From the NCBI GenBank assembly GCA_002697665.2, contig NZXA02000023.1:5995-12100 (forward strand): a stretch of 6,106 nucleotides of DNA. The letters run 5' to 3'. The notes under the pieces were generated by a model, which saw nothing but the letters and a program-made list of their open reading frames with translations, searched no databases and had not been told where the DNA came from. This stretch comes from a bacterium. GTDB lineage: Bacteria > Desulfobacterota_D > UBA1144. Below, in pieces: positions 1 to 5,621 of the stretch. Within the stretch, counting starts at the first letter, position 1, and every line of letters begins with the position of its first letter. Made by a program: the position numbers and the translations under genes.

Positions 1-46
1 CGCATCGGTATCCTATCAAAAAAAATAATTCAACCTAGCTTAAATA

Positions 47-412
47 ATGATGCCAAAAAAAATCAATATAAGAAAAAAATTTGATCGTTTTTCAGATTAC
101 TGGAGTCCTAAAGTCATTGCAGAGATGAATGACTATCAGTTCAAACTTGCCAGATTAAAAGGAGAATTTGTTTGGCATAACCATAAGGATACAGATGAAG
201 TTTTTATTGTTATTGAAGGGAAAATGAAAATTGAGTTTCGCGATAAAACAGTACTTTTAAATGAGGGCGAAATGTATGTTGTTCCAAAAGGTATTGATCA
301 CAAACCTTTTGCAGATGAGGAATGTAAAATTATGCTAGTTGAACCAAAAGGAGTAGTCAATACAGGAAGCACAATTAGTGATCTAACTTCAGAGAATGAT
401 GTGTGGTTATAG
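47..412 (+). CDS. Small single-domain cupin protein
   Basis: A 121-residue cytoplasmic protein with no signal peptide, consisting of one conserved beta-barrel (cupin) domain. Cupin motif 1 spans residues 39-58: G39, H44-N-H46, E51 and G58. Motif 2 spans residues 74-85: G74, P80-K-G82 and H85. The three histidines (44, 46, 85) and E51 are the usual metal ligands, so a metal-binding fold is well supported. Small cupins of this length are often annotated as 'cupin domain-containing' or mannose-6-phosphate-isomerase-like; the substrate cannot be read from the sequence and could be a small molecule or a sensed ligand. Length is normal for the family, so it looks complete. Two tandem ATGs (47 and 50) could start it, and neither has a convincing Shine-Dalgarno. 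With only 46 bases upstream, it may continue an operon that begins outside the window. The next gene probably overlaps its end. Confidence 0.9.
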   Translation: MMPKKINIRKKFDRFSDYWSPKVIAEMNDYQFKLARLKGEFVWHNHKDTDEVFIVIEGKMKIEFRDKTVLLNEGEMYVVPKGIDHKPFADEECKIMLVEPKGVVNTGSTISDLTSENDVWL

Positions 413-1238
413 GTTGAGCATGCAAATTGTACTCATTTTTAATGCTATTCTAATTTTTGGGTGTGCTAATGAGCCTATAAATATTTTAACAGATCTCGAA
501 TTAAACAATGGTCTTTACTATAAGAAAGATGAAAACAAGCCATATACAGGAAAAGTCTTCTCCAACTTTAATAACCAGATGCAAAAAACAAGCGGATATT
601 TATTAGATGGTAAAAGAGATGGTTTATGGATTGAGCATTATGAGAATGGAATGATAAAATTTAAAGCCTCATTTAAAAATGGTAGGGCCCATGGTATTCG
701 TCAAGAGTGGTATGACAATGGAGTAAAGAAACAGCAAGGTGATTTTAAGAATGACGAGTACGATGGTAGATGGTTGAAATGGCATCCATCTGGTAGCTTG
801 AGTGCTGAGGGAGAATATAAAGAAGGTAAGGAGGAAGGAACGCACACATTCTGGTATTCGAATGGTAATAAAAAATCAGAAGCCATTTTTTCTAATGGCC
901 AGATTACTGGTGGTAGAACTGATTGGTATCTTAATGGGCAAAAGAAAGAACATGGAACATTAGATGGTGTTTGGACACAATGGTATGAAAATGGATCAAA
1001 AAAAGCATACGGTAAATATAAAAATCAATTTCCTATAGGGAAGCATTTGCTTTGGTACCCCAATGGTAAATTGAAATCCTCTACAAACTTTATGAATGGC
1101 AGACCACATGGTCCAAGAATGGAATGGTACGATAATGGTGGGAAAAAAGAAGTTGGTCAGTTTTCTAAAGGTAAAGAAACTGGTACCTGGACTTATTATA
1201 ACAAAGACGGCACCATTGATGGTACTGAAGAATATTAG
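396..1238 (+). CDS. YwqK-family (MORN-like repeat) lipoprotein
   Basis: A 280-residue predicted lipoprotein. After a hydrophobic segment (about residues 10-22) comes Cys23 in the context I-F-G-C, then a short N-terminal part (24-75), then eight and a half tandem MORN-like units (76-280) with the pattern G-x-W-x-x-W-Y-x-N-G-x-K-K-x-x-G. This is the COG2849 'toxin-antitoxin system YwqK family antitoxin' type; that label comes from Bacillus YwqK, and there is no toxin gene beside it here, so I would not infer an antitoxin role. Such repeats are generally thought to mediate surface or protein contacts. The start is uncertain. ATG 396 or 399 overlaps the cupin stop and keeps Arg6 in the signal n-region. 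ATG 420 has a weak AGG at 411-413, but would give a 14-residue signal with no positive charge. I favour 396/399. The propeller gene follows after 9 bases. Confidence 0.85.
   Translation: MMCGYRLSMQIVLIFNAILIFGCANEPINILTDLELNNGLYYKKDENKPYTGKVFSNFNNQMQKTSGYLLDGKRDGLWIEHYENGMIKFKASFKNGRAHGIRQEWYDNGVKKQQGDFKNDEYDGRWLKWHPSGSLSAEGEYKEGKEEGTHTFWYSNGNKKSEAIFSNGQITGGRTDWYLNGQKKEHGTLDGVWTQWYENGSKKAYGKYKNQFPIGKHLLWYPNGKLKSSTNFMNGRPHGPRMEWYDNGGKKEVGQFSKGKETGTWTYYNKDGTIDGTEEY
621..1235 (+). repeat. Tandem 24-residue MORN-like repeats in the YwqK-type lipoprotein
   Basis: Units start at residues G76, G100, G124, G148, G172, G191, G215, G239 and G263 of the protein begun at 396. Seven of the nine are exactly 24 residues (72 bases). 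The fifth (172-190) has only 19 residues: it loses five positions after E-H-G-T-L, without a frameshift. The ninth is an incomplete C-terminal unit. Most units contain a W-Y-x-N-G core, often followed by K-K. Unit 3 deviates to W-H-P-S-G and unit 9 to Y-N-K-D-G. The DNA copies are diverged, so the repeat is clear in protein and weak in nucleotides. Confidence 0.88.
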
Positions 1239-1247
1239 TATTTAATA

Positions 1248-2930
1248 GTGAAAATAAATTATAGACACCTTTTCTATGCAGTATTCTTTTTTATCTCCAT
1301 ATCGCCTGCAAGAGAAATAAGACTCAAAAACTATGCTAAAAATACATCCCTTAATTTCCGTCATGATCATGGTGGCTCAAACCAATACTATTACGTAGAG
1401 TCCATTGGAGCAGGAGCATGTGTTTTTGACTATGATGGAGACGAAATCCTAGATGTTTATTTTCCTCAAGGAGCGCCCCTCCCAGGCTGGAAGAAAAAGA
1501 CTCTACTTGAAAATAAATTATATAGGAATGATGGTAAAAAGTGGATTGATGTTACCCAGGATGCAGGTGTTGGAGACAGAGGTTATAGCATGGGTTGCGC
1601 ATGTGGAGACTATAACAATGATGGTGCAATAGACTTGTATGTGACCAATTTTGGTAAAGATACTTTCTACAGGAATAACAACGATGGTACTTTTACCGAC
1701 ATTACTGATGAAATAGGTATAGACAACCCACATATGGGCATGAGTGCAGCATTCTTTGATAGTGATAATGATGGATGGCTTGACCTATACGTTACAAACT
1801 ATGTTGAATATTCTATCGAAGATAATCCAGAGTGCACTAGTCCGATGCAGTATCCTAAAGATGGCCAGCTGCTTGCAAGATCTTATTGTGATCCAGATGT
1901 TTTTCTCGGTGTTGCGGATAAATTTTATTACAATAAACAAGGCGTGTTCAAAGATCGTTCAAACAGGTCAGGAATAGGTAGGTACGCATTAAGAGGAATG
2001 GGAGTTGTTGCAGGAGATGTGGATGACGATGGAAATACAGATATTTATGTGGCAAATGATAAAGATATGAACCTTCTATTTATAAACAATGGTAAGGGCC
2101 GTTTCACTGAGAGCTCGATACTTTTGGGGGCAGGTTTTAATGCAAATGGTCTAGCAGAGGCAGGAATGGGTGTAGATTTAGGAGATATTAATCGCAATGG
2201 TTTATTGGATATTTTTGTTACAAACTATAGTGGAGAGACAAATACGCTCTATCTGAATCAAGGGCATGGTCTTTTTTTAGATGAAACTAATTTTAAAGGA
2301 CTAGGGAGACCCAGTTTTCATTTTCTTGCCTTTGGAACAAAATTTGTAGATTTCAACTTGGATGGTTGGTTAGATCTTTACGTTGGTAATGGTCACGTAA
2401 TTGATAATATAAACCTCTTCAACAACCAATATAGCCATCGTCAACATGATCAAATCTATATGAATGAATCAGGTACTTTTACTGATCAGACAAAACTTAT
2501 TGGATTAGACCTTCTAGATAAATTCGTTACTAGAGGTGTTGCAAGAGCAGATATTGATAATGATGGGGACATCGACCTTATTATCTCTAACAATAACGAT
2601 GAAGCATCCCTTCTTATCAATGAGGGAGTTCCGCAAAATAACTGGATTGGATTTTACCTTAAAGGTGTTGAAGCTAATCGGCAGGCTATTGGCAGTAAGA
2701 TAAAAATACACACAAAATCGGGGAGTCAGGTATCTTATGTAAATCCATCCGGAAGTTACCTGAGTTCCAACGATCAGCGAATAGTATTTGGTCTTGGAAA
2801 AGAGGAGAAAGTAAAAATGGTTGAGATATATTGGGCGGGTGGAATTGAAAAAGAAATATTTAATAACCTGGATTCTAATCACTATTACAAAATTATTGAG
2901 GGAGTCTCTATTTCAATCATTGCATATTGA
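1248..2930 (+). CDS. CRTAC1-family secreted FG-GAP/VCBS propeller with ASPIC/UnbV domain
   Basis: A 560-residue exported protein. The signal peptide is residues 1-21 (K2, R6, then a Phe-rich core, with S-P-A before a likely signal peptidase I site). Seven calcium-type D-x-[DN]-x-[DN]-G-x-x-D motifs begin at D61, D121, D171, D257, D313, D368 and D435, mostly followed by the beta-strand pattern [LI]-[YF]-V; this matches a seven-bladed FG-GAP/VCBS propeller. A Cys pair (C196, C214) lies in the long insertion between motifs 3 and 4, as is common in this family. The ASPIC/UnbV domain occupies about residues 478-545, with I-G-S-K, G-S-Y-L-S-S, F-G-L-G and Y-W-A-G-G. Family members are extracellular or periplasmic calcium-stabilised binding or adhesion-like proteins; the ligand is unknown. 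It starts with GTG, which puts the signal peptide at the very N terminus; the next in-frame ATG is past residue 100. There is no Shine-Dalgarno and no sorting domain after ASPIC. Confidence 0.92.
   Translation: MKINYRHLFYAVFFFISISPAREIRLKNYAKNTSLNFRHDHGGSNQYYYVESIGAGACVFDYDGDEILDVYFPQGAPLPGWKKKTLLENKLYRNDGKKWIDVTQDAGVGDRGYSMGCACGDYNNDGAIDLYVTNFGKDTFYRNNNDGTFTDITDEIGIDNPHMGMSAAFFDSDNDGWLDLYVTNYVEYSIEDNPECTSPMQYPKDGQLLARSYCDPDVFLGVADKFYYNKQGVFKDRSNRSGIGRYALRGMGVVAGDVDDDGNTDIYVANDKDMNLLFINNGKGRFTESSILLGAGFNANGLAEAGMGVDLGDINRNGLLDIFVTNYSGETNTLYLNQGHGLFLDETNFKGLGRPSFHFLAFGTKFVDFNLDGWLDLYVGNGHVIDNINLFNNQYSHRQHDQIYMNESGTFTDQTKLIGLDLLDKFVTRGVARADIDNDGDIDLIISNNNDEASLLINEGVPQNNWIGFYLKGVEANRQAIGSKIKIHTKSGSQVSYVNPSGSYLSSNDQRIVFGLGKEEKVKMVEIYWAGGIEKEIFNNLDSNHYYKIIEGVSISIIAY
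1428..2576 (+). repeat. Seven calcium-loop (FG-GAP/VCBS) repeat motifs
   Basis: The nine-residue Asp/Asn loops begin at protein residues 61, 121, 171, 257, 313, 368 and 435, spaced 60, 50, 86, 56, 55 and 67 residues apart. The longest gap carries the C196/C214 pair. Motifs 3 and 6 share the string DGWLDLYV and are the most alike. Motif 5 (D-I-N-R-N-G-L-L-D) has the fewest acidic ligands and may bind calcium least tightly. Motif 1 (D-Y-D-G-D-E) has a shifted glycine. Confidence 0.85.
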
Positions 2931-2934
2931 TATT

Positions 2935-3846
2935 ATGAGGATGTATTACCTGGAATCTAAAAACACCACTATAAATAGTTTTTTACTTTTTAGTTTTTTG
3001 TACTGCTTATTTTCTTCGGGCTGTACTGGATTTTTTGCATCAAAGCTTGTAGAACCCATAAAAAATGGGAAAATGAGTCAGGTCTCTCACAAAGGTGTTA
3101 CTCTGCACTATATAGAAGTTGGTGACAAGCAAAACCCTCCCCTAATATTTCTGCATGGGATTCTCGCATTTACACAGTCCTATAGCGAATTCATTGAGCG
3201 GCTAGCTGAGAAGTATTTTGTCGTAGGAATTGACATGAGAGGACACGGACGTTCAACCATTGGAACCGAGCCATATTCGCATAAGCTTTTAGCAGATGAT
3301 GTAATTCTTGTTGCTGATGAGATAGGGCTTGATAAATTTTATGTAGTTGGGCATAGCGCGGGAGGCTTTGCTTTACTATCAATTGCTAAATTGTATTCAC
3401 ATAGATTAATAAAGGGTGTTTCAATCGCCTCGCTATATAATCATAAGGGTATTGATTATAATGAAAAAAATGATGATTACCTTACAAGAACAGGGTTCAT
3501 GGATAATCGCAATAATAGGAATAATTATACTCTAAAGATTTTTGACCGTGCTTATGAAAAGATCGGTGAGTATGACAAATTTGATAGTACTAAAAAAGTC
3601 ATGGTTGACTATGGAAAGTCCATGTTCCCATCATATAACAAATCTGATTTAAGAGATATAAAAACCCCTATTCTTGTTATTGTAGCAGGAGGAGATGATA
3701 GAATAAAACCTGAACACACCATTCAAATATCAACGCTAATTGAAAATTCAAAGCTTGAGGTGGTAAAAGGCGCTACGCACTTTGGAATTGTTAAACGAAA
3801 AAAGTATATAGATATTGTAATCGGTCATATATTCAACTTTTTGTAA
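2935..3846 (+). CDS. Membrane-anchored alpha/beta hydrolase (lipoprotein)
   Basis: A 303-residue alpha/beta-fold hydrolase with a lipoprotein-type N terminus: a hydrophobic stretch at residues 14-27, then S-S-G-Cys30. Core signatures are the oxyanion-loop H-G (74-75), R-G-H-G-R-S (102-107), the nucleophile elbow G-H-S141-A-G-G, the likely acid Asp255 in G-G-D-D-R-I-K-P, and the catalytic His282 in G-A-T-H. The triad is therefore intact. Residues of about 165-235 are a polar, Asn-rich cap region that normally sets substrate choice. The likely role is ester or related hydrolysis at the periplasmic or outer-membrane face; the substrate is unknown. The frame is open further upstream (a TTG lies at 2821), but that would overlap the propeller gene by 110 bases and bury the signal peptide. 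ATG 2935, 4 bases after the propeller stop, is therefore the best start; ATG 2941 is possible and keeps the lipobox. There is no clear Shine-Dalgarno, so coupling to the upstream gene is likely. Confidence 0.9.
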   Translation: MRMYYLESKNTTINSFLLFSFLYCLFSSGCTGFFASKLVEPIKNGKMSQVSHKGVTLHYIEVGDKQNPPLIFLHGILAFTQSYSEFIERLAEKYFVVGIDMRGHGRSTIGTEPYSHKLLADDVILVADEIGLDKFYVVGHSAGGFALLSIAKLYSHRLIKGVSIASLYNHKGIDYNEKNDDYLTRTGFMDNRNNRNNYTLKIFDRAYEKIGEYDKFDSTKKVMVDYGKSMFPSYNKSDLRDIKTPILVIVAGGDDRIKPEHTIQISTLIENSKLEVVKGATHFGIVKRKKYIDIVIGHIFNFL

Positions 3847-3854
3847 CTAGTTAC
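3843..3854. other. Perfect 12-bp palindrome over a stop codon
   Basis: GTAACTAGTTAC is its own reverse complement. It covers the TAA stop of the hydrolase gene and ends 20 bases before the next ATG, just upstream of its Shine-Dalgarno. It could be a dimeric operator site or a chance occurrence in AT-rich DNA. It has no loop and no T-run, so it is not a terminator. Confidence 0.3.
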
Positions 3855-3862
3855 CCAACATC

Positions 3863-3867
3863 AAGGA
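3863..3867 (+). promoter_or_regulatory. Ribosome binding site for the lipoprotein at 3875
   Basis: AAGGA sits 7 bases before ATG 3875. It is the first clear Shine-Dalgarno in the window, which suggests this gene can be translated independently of the four upstream genes. Confidence 0.7.
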
Positions 3868-3874
3868 CATTAAA

Positions 3875-4618
3875 ATGATTAAAAAGTTTTTGTTTATTCT
3901 TCTCATGGCTTCGCTAATGTTTACCGTACAGATTTCGTTCATTGGTTGTGAAGACAATAATGATAATTCTGGCCCGGATGTATCTGGATCTGCTGATCAA
4001 TTTCCTGCCACAAATGATTATGAAGTTAATGCTCGTATTGTTGGAGTATTTTCTATTGGCGGCTTGAGTACATGTGCAGATATTCAAATTACAAAAGACG
4101 GAGCATTTATTGAAGACGCAATTGTTTTGGTAAACTCAGATACTATTCCGTACGATTTTGGTGTCTACCAATTATCTTTACCCACATCCAATAGTTATGA
4201 TTTAACAATTACTCACAATGGAAATCTCATTGCCCATGGGGAAGGTGTTAAAACACCAGATGCCATACCTGTAATTTCTAATCTCGACTCAGGTGATGTT
4301 CACCCAAAAAATACTGATTTAACCGTTCAGTGGGGTTCTGTATCAGATGTGACTTCCTGGCAGGTGACAAGCACTTTTTATGGGTCACAGACTTATCAAT
4401 CTGTTCTTTTACCCCTGGATGCAAGAAATCATGTTATCCCTGGTGCAAATTTTTCTCCTGGCGAACATGATATACAGGTCTCTGCAATTAATGGATTATA
4501 TCCGGGTGATGACTCTGCGTTATCCAGTCCCGATGCAGGATATGATATTGAGGGTCCAAAAGGGTATTTTATTGGGATCACTCAGTCAGAAATTGTTGAA
4601 ATTATTGTTAATGAGTAG
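3875..4618 (+). CDS. Hypothetical lipoprotein with beta-sandwich-like segments
   Basis: A 247-residue predicted lipoprotein: K3-K4, a hydrophobic core at 5-23, then F-I-G-Cys25. The cysteine is followed by an acidic, Asn-rich linker (E-D-N-N-D-N, to about residue 45), typical of a flexible tether. Residues of about 48-125 are beta-rich, with short alternating strands like a carboxypeptidase-regulatory-type sandwich. About 131-225 resemble a fibronectin-III or Ig-like domain: P-V-I-S-N-L, then L-T-V-Q-W, a strand with W162-Q-V, and a late H-D-I-Q-V-S-A-I strand. No catalytic motif is visible and I do not recognise a family, so a binding or structural surface role is only a guess. It lies 28 bases after the hydrolase gene and may be the last gene of that unit. 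The stop is followed by a new candidate promoter. Confidence 0.82.
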   Translation: MIKKFLFILLMASLMFTVQISFIGCEDNNDNSGPDVSGSADQFPATNDYEVNARIVGVFSIGGLSTCADIQITKDGAFIEDAIVLVNSDTIPYDFGVYQLSLPTSNSYDLTITHNGNLIAHGEGVKTPDAIPVISNLDSGDVHPKNTDLTVQWGSVSDVTSWQVTSTFYGSQTYQSVLLPLDARNHVIPGANFSPGEHDIQVSAINGLYPGDDSALSSPDAGYDIEGPKGYFIGITQSEIVEIIVNE

Positions 4619-4650
4619 CTCACGATAATGAGTCTCAATACCTATAATTT

Positions 4651-4679
4651 TTTTCATTTTAATTTATAATTTGTATATT
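4651..4679 (+). promoter_or_regulatory. Candidate sigma70-type promoter for the beta-barrel gene
   Basis: TTTTCA (4651-4656, four of six matches to TTGACA) and TATATT (4674-4679, five of six to TATAAT) are separated by exactly 17 bases. Transcription would begin near 4685-4687, leaving a leader of about 37 bases before ATG 4723. Two further TATAAT boxes lie at 4643-4648 and 4665-4670, but I see no good -35 for them. The region is very AT-rich, so false matches are easy, and some Bacteroidota-like lineages use other consensus sequences. Confidence 0.35.
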
Positions 4680-4709
4680 TAGGAAATAAACATACCAAAA
4701 AATCCAAAC

Positions 4710-4717
4710 TAAGGAGG
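4710..4717 (+). promoter_or_regulatory. Strong Shine-Dalgarno of the beta-barrel gene
   Basis: TAAGGAGG is a near-complete complement to the usual 16S 3' end, 5 bases before ATG 4723. It is much stronger than any other site in the window, which points to high translation. It fixes the start at 4723 rather than the out-of-frame ATG at 4718. Confidence 0.85.
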
Positions 4718-4722
4718 ATGAA

Positions 4723-5328
4723 ATGAAAAAGGTATTATTATCGATAGCACTGCCCTTTTGTCTCGTTGTGGGACAAGACCAGCCTGAATTACCTGGTTGG
4801 GGCCTTTATGTAGGCTATGCAATGGTTGGCGCCTCAGGTGACTCTGTTGATGTCAGTGGTGCTGAACTTGAAACAGTGGGTGCACCAGGATTTGGTGTTA
4901 GTAAAGGTGTAATGTTAGGAGGTTTACCTCTTCAAGTTGGGGTAGGATTACATCCTAGAGGATATAAACTAGAGGTTGACATGGACGGCGCTCACTCGCA
5001 TGTGGAGGTTAAAGCGCAGTATCTTGACCTATGGGCACAAATGCCATACCCGGTAGGTCCAGCTTTTGCTTCTGCAGGATTTAACGTTGGGACTCATATT
5101 GGTGGCACTAGTGAAATGGAAGCTGAATTTTACGGCGTAACAGTTAGTGAGGAAGCTGATCTGGAAGCTGGTGACTTTGGGTTGGATGTTGGATTAAATT
5201 TTGGATTAGGAATGCCTATAGGCGAAACTGGTGCCCAAGTTGGAGTTGTATATCTAATGTCTTTAAATGAGCCTAATGATGGATTAAGGTGGAACGGCTT
5301 ATTCTTTAATGTTGGGTATTCCTTTTAA
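4723..5328 (+). CDS. Outer-membrane beta-barrel protein
   Basis: A 201-residue protein with a signal peptide (K2-K3, hydrophobic 4-16, probable cleavage near V-V-G17 or Gln18). The mature part is Gly-rich with alternating hydrophobic residues, as in short amphipathic strands: for example G-L-Y-V-G-Y near 27, L-Q-V-G-V-G-L near 70, L-D-L-W-A near 101 and F-G-L-D-V-G-L-N-F-G near 152. It ends in F-F-N-V-G-Y-S-F; a terminal Phe after an alternating strand is the usual Bam-recognised signal of outer-membrane barrels. The size suits an eight-stranded barrel of the OmpX/OMP_b-brl type. Residues 129-150 are acidic and more likely an outside loop. It is probably a structural or small porin-like protein; no ligand can be assigned. 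It appears to be its own transcription unit, with a promoter-like element, a strong ribosome site and a terminator directly after it. Confidence 0.85.
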   Translation: MKKVLLSIALPFCLVVGQDQPELPGWGLYVGYAMVGASGDSVDVSGAELETVGAPGFGVSKGVMLGGLPLQVGVGLHPRGYKLEVDMDGAHSHVEVKAQYLDLWAQMPYPVGPAFASAGFNVGTHIGGTSEMEAEFYGVTVSEEADLEAGDFGLDVGLNFGLGMPIGETGAQVGVVYLMSLNEPNDGLRWNGLFFNVGYSF

Positions 5329-5349
5329 TTTATTTTAGGTTGAATGAAT

Positions 5350-5381
5350 AAAAAAACCTCACATTTTTGTGGGGTTTTTTT
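5350..5381 (+). terminator. Intrinsic terminator after the beta-barrel gene
   Basis: The stem CCTCAC (5357-5362) pairs with GTGGGG (5369-5374) with one T-G wobble, around a six-base loop (ATTTTT, 5363-5368). The stem extends by A-T pairs between A5350-A5356 and T5375-T5381, which also supply the terminating T-run. The mirrored A-run means it could also stop transcription from the other strand. It lies 22 bases after the stop codon. Confidence 0.9.
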
Positions 5382-5462
5382 TATCTATTAATAAAAAGCA
5401 TTAACTAAAAACTTAAACTTCTTTAATTTTCTTATTCCGGTCAGATTTTATTAAATTTAAAA

Positions 5463-5573
5463 GTGGAAACGTTACAAAAGTTGATCGAAAATAATCCCGG
5501 TCTTTTTAGAATAATTGGAATTGTACTTGGGCTTTCTTTAGGTTACGCTTTCTTTCTACTTTTCATGTCTTAG
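5463..5573 (+). CDS. Possible 36-residue single-pass membrane miniprotein
   Basis: A GTG-started ORF of 36 codons ending in TAG. Residues 1-15 are polar, with charges E2, K6, E9 and R15 and an N-N-P-G turn. Residues 16-35 are an uninterrupted hydrophobic segment (I-I-G-I-V-L-G-L-S-L-G-Y-A-F-F-L-L-F-M) with small-residue G-x-x-x-G spacing (G18, G22), suited to helix packing. Such a composition is unlikely for random AT-rich DNA, but there is no visible Shine-Dalgarno and no promoter I trust. An in-frame stop at 5424-5426 limits the upstream extent, and there is no ATG between it and the GTG. I recognise no family. It sits alone between a terminator and the beta-helix gene, and could be co-transcribed with the latter (48-base gap). 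Confidence 0.5.
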   Translation: METLQKLIENNPGLFRIIGIVLGLSLGYAFFLLFMS

Positions 5574-5591
5574 TTTAAGAATCCAAAAATC

Positions 5592-5613
5592 TTATTTTAA
5601 AATTGTAAAATAA
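5592..5613. other. AT-only inverted repeat upstream of the beta-helix gene
   Basis: Arms TTATTTTA (5592-5599) and TAAAATAA (5606-5613) are perfect reverse complements around a six-base spacer, ending 8 bases before ATG 5622. It could be an operator, or a weak hairpin in the leader that hinders ribosome access. AT-only palindromes also arise often by chance in such DNA, so the call is tentative. Confidence 0.35.
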
Positions 5614-5621
5614 TTCAAGAC

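Noticed and set aside
1..46. Possible 3' tail of an upstream gene
   Set aside because: All three forward frames are open for at least eight codons from the edge (stops at 26, 36 and 82), so no frame can be preferred and no family is recognisable in so few residues.
701..886. Reverse-strand ORF inside the repeat lipoprotein
   Set aside because: It is the antisense shadow of the MORN-like repeats, with a Ser/Pro/Tyr-rich product and no start signal.
396..1238. Toxin-antitoxin module based on the YwqK antitoxin label
   Set aside because: No toxin-like gene is adjacent and the protein is a lipoprotein. The label is inherited from family naming and does not show function.
1744..1977. Second forward ORF within the propeller gene
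   Set aside because: It is a frame-shifted reading of a well-supported gene and its product has no recognisable domain.
2514..2882. Reverse-strand 122-codon ORF inside the propeller gene
   Set aside because: It lies wholly antisense to the ASPIC/UnbV region, has a low-complexity Ile/Phe-rich product, and no ribosome site or domain.
2821..2934. N-terminal extension of the hydrolase from a TTG at 2821
   Set aside because: It would overlap the propeller gene by 110 bases and push the lipoprotein signal to the middle of the protein. ATG 2935 gives a normal signal.
4380..4628. Forward ORF overlapping the end of the lipoprotein at 3875
   Set aside because: It is an alternative frame of a gene with a good start, signal peptide and domains; its product is Leu/Met-rich without motifs.
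4612..4654. Terminator between the 3875 lipoprotein and the barrel gene
   Set aside because: The small TGAG/CTCA inverted repeats have only four-base stems, and the T-run at 4648-4654 is not directly preceded by a stable hairpin.
5383..5462. Promoter for the miniprotein ORF
   Set aside because: The stretch is AT-rich with several partial -10-like boxes, but none is paired with an acceptable -35 at normal spacing.
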